Assembly: GCF_017377855.1 (NCBI RefSeq)
Contig: NZ_JAFREP010000037.1
Span: 1-64,000 of the forward strand
Origin: Acanthopleuribacter pedis
GTDB lineage: Bacteria > Acidobacteriota > Holophagae > Acanthopleuribacterales > Acanthopleuribacteraceae
Reading direction: 5' to 3'
Length of the DNA: 64,000 nt
The position numbers were made by a program, and so were the translations under genes. The notes under the pieces are model-generated. The model had not been told where the DNA came from, did not search any database, and saw only the letters and a list, made by a program, of their open reading frames with translations. How positions within the stretch are numbered: the stretch's first letter is position 1; each line of letters begins with the position of its first letter. Below, piece after piece: positions 63,801 to 64,000 of the stretch.

Positions 63801-64000
63801 CCGCGCTCGAGCGCCACAAGCAAGCGCTGGCCGTCTTTCAAAGGGTTCTTAAACAGGAACCAACGGATCCGTTCGCCGCCTACAACGTCGGGGTTCAGCT
63901 TTGTTACACCGCATTTCATGACCAAACCAACCGGCGGGAAGCGCTGGATCAGGCCGTGGCGCTTTTTCGCAAAAGTCTTGAAGCACCATTACGCCCCGCC
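60899..64000 (+). CDS. Large TPR-repeat protein, C-terminus beyond window
   Basis: The frame is open from ATG 60899 to the window end (1034 codons seen, no stop). Residues 1 to about 330 are helical, HEAT-like, with no clear family match (LLGALENQREQFRQQLNERL). From about 400 onwards there are at least nine TPR-like units, each near 70-90 residues. Typical parts are REALAKYEWCLELAPDDASA, EKYREALAVKPRMGNAHYNWG, IEHYQRALELNPDMHLVHYN, YYKKALGFQPGKIAAL and KQALAVFQRVLKQEPTDP. The unit spacing is wider than the classic 34 residues. No signal peptide or TM segment is visible, so it is probably a cytosolic scaffold. Function unknown. Confidence 0.8.
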   Translation, partial: MEDLNFGLLGALENQREQFRQQLNERLAESLTPSHREPRHPVKPHLRGAAIAAVFESGEDAEHLTLSALRRIAEEAEPAERVVLVDLYFFAFLHGCEDALAAMLDIAECGEPRVEAESAMVLALLLANEDAVKKLNARPKTAARVRRFIAQDDVFAWFSLTDQALNGLVLSEVGLLCDTALRLEDPEEQAFHWLKPYSPGEGRAYPLRQEHPILRRLLPMLDECYGLSPVEKYMLDALAAEDPVKVESVISQLTRAEAAVTLPFCFERIRLCERLFALFQFCRVFSLERAVDHLVARGRGFQKKLDRWVERPSVKTLFIARRASAEMINALRDMDHHRAEDAAQAAAEAYADVAQEDGLSENDRIAWFQAVSTAAQATEDADEAFRLVVQSLEMLENIAPFFPAYPAFFYLWGFTHSSAAEWAEHPEEARRRRREALAKYEWCLELAPDDASALFGIAYEYGEDAVLAEEPAEQRALRRAAIEKYREALAVKPRMGNAHYNWGNELFQLARLAEEPEEAAQLFQEAARHYGECAEIRQRDVDSLEKCAGQLAAVARELSDPTEQARYMQQAISLLDNLLTLDPDRPDVALMLGHHWDDLAEAAKRDDICRGYREQAVQRYLDATVLDPDEERAFFHLGYQKSCLAGLYPDVERIGTLRRQAIEHYQRALELNPDMHLVHYNCAYEHEQLSTLTKDSDERERLRLAALIEFEMYVRMEPDAGSGHFKLAYHLDESAFTLDDPVACRETLDRAVYHYKQALASAPEDDTTWYYLGLTWLRLADAGDDPGKTRHRLGEARQAFEKTLSLDGQRHGAQVGMACVFAGLAKLGGETRLQIENHRRAASHYQAALALKPEEAEDWFQLGFQTESIARLTEAHAGRRTALLEALGYYKKALGFQPGKIAALYQWGCSLAELAEICVDPGQKQAYHHAAAGKFRGVYQLNPAATNALTDWGHQLHRLAALQNDGDAALERHKQALAVFQRVLKQEPTDPFAAYNVGVQLCYTAFHDQTNRREALDQAVALFRKSLEAPLRPA

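Overview
The window is a moderately GC-rich piece of bacterial chromosome. Ordinary housekeeping genes sit among unusually wide intergenic gaps that are full of repeats. No rRNA, tRNA, prophage, transposase or CRISPR array was found. Large sensor kinases built on two-component-regulator propellers plus Y_Y_Y domains, a Ser/Thr kinase with TPR repeats, a kinase-receiver-PP2C fusion, lipoprotein/RND metal efflux, and many TTG/GTG starts together suggest a Gram-negative bacterium with a large genome. Acidobacteriota, perhaps a Holophagae/Acanthopleuribacter-like lineage, is my best guess. This is inferred from gene style, not from a marker-gene search.

Layout. 0.3-3.1 kb: pgeF and a small unknown gene. 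3.6-7.4 kb: secreted M20D amidohydrolase, GHMP sugar kinase and rarA. 8.1-16.5 kb: era, dnaE, miaB, parA and parB. 18-22 kb: triple-PDZ secreted protein and oligopeptidase A. 22.6-29.1 kb: S9 peptidase, then a co-directional run of discrete acyltransferase, Sfp-type PPTase, secreted M14-like protein and two-SIS MurQ/GKRP-like protein. 29.1-35.2 kb: DUF5565 RNA ligase, then a His-rich heavy-metal efflux operon (small His-rich protein, CusB/CzcB-like lipoprotein, CusA/CzcA-like pump). 37.4-47.1 kb: two overlapping propeller histidine kinases and a Ser/Thr kinase-TPR protein. 47.4-55.2 kb: flavin monooxygenase, TetR regulator, low-molecular-weight phosphatase, S41 peptidase, LolA-like protein, dusA and a YnjB-like binding protein. 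55.3-64 kb: kinase-receiver-PP2C fusion, rlmB and a long TPR protein cut by the window end.

The most unusual content is non-coding. A dispersed element (family A, about 60-430 bp) occurs about ten times. It has terminal inverted repeats of the type CCCGCATT..CACAAGG / CCTTGTGAG..AATGCGGG, and it carries two internal 15/16-bp minisatellites. In some copies these read as pentapeptide repeats (GADLS-like on one strand, AAFRG-like on the other). Three genes end with a TAA that is the first three bases of an A element, and one copy runs into the start of a kinase gene. A second family (B, two copies) has a hairpin whose arms are exchanged between the copies. A third family (C, two copies) lies in the leaders of miaB and the PDZ gene. 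An 89-bp miaB fragment has been copied, inverted, next to a piece of family A. An 18-bp palindrome (ATGTCGGCATGCCGACAT type) is iterated after dnaE and recurs before the oligopeptidase gene. The LMW phosphatase gene is preceded by four tandem in-frame copies of its own ribosome binding site and start codon.
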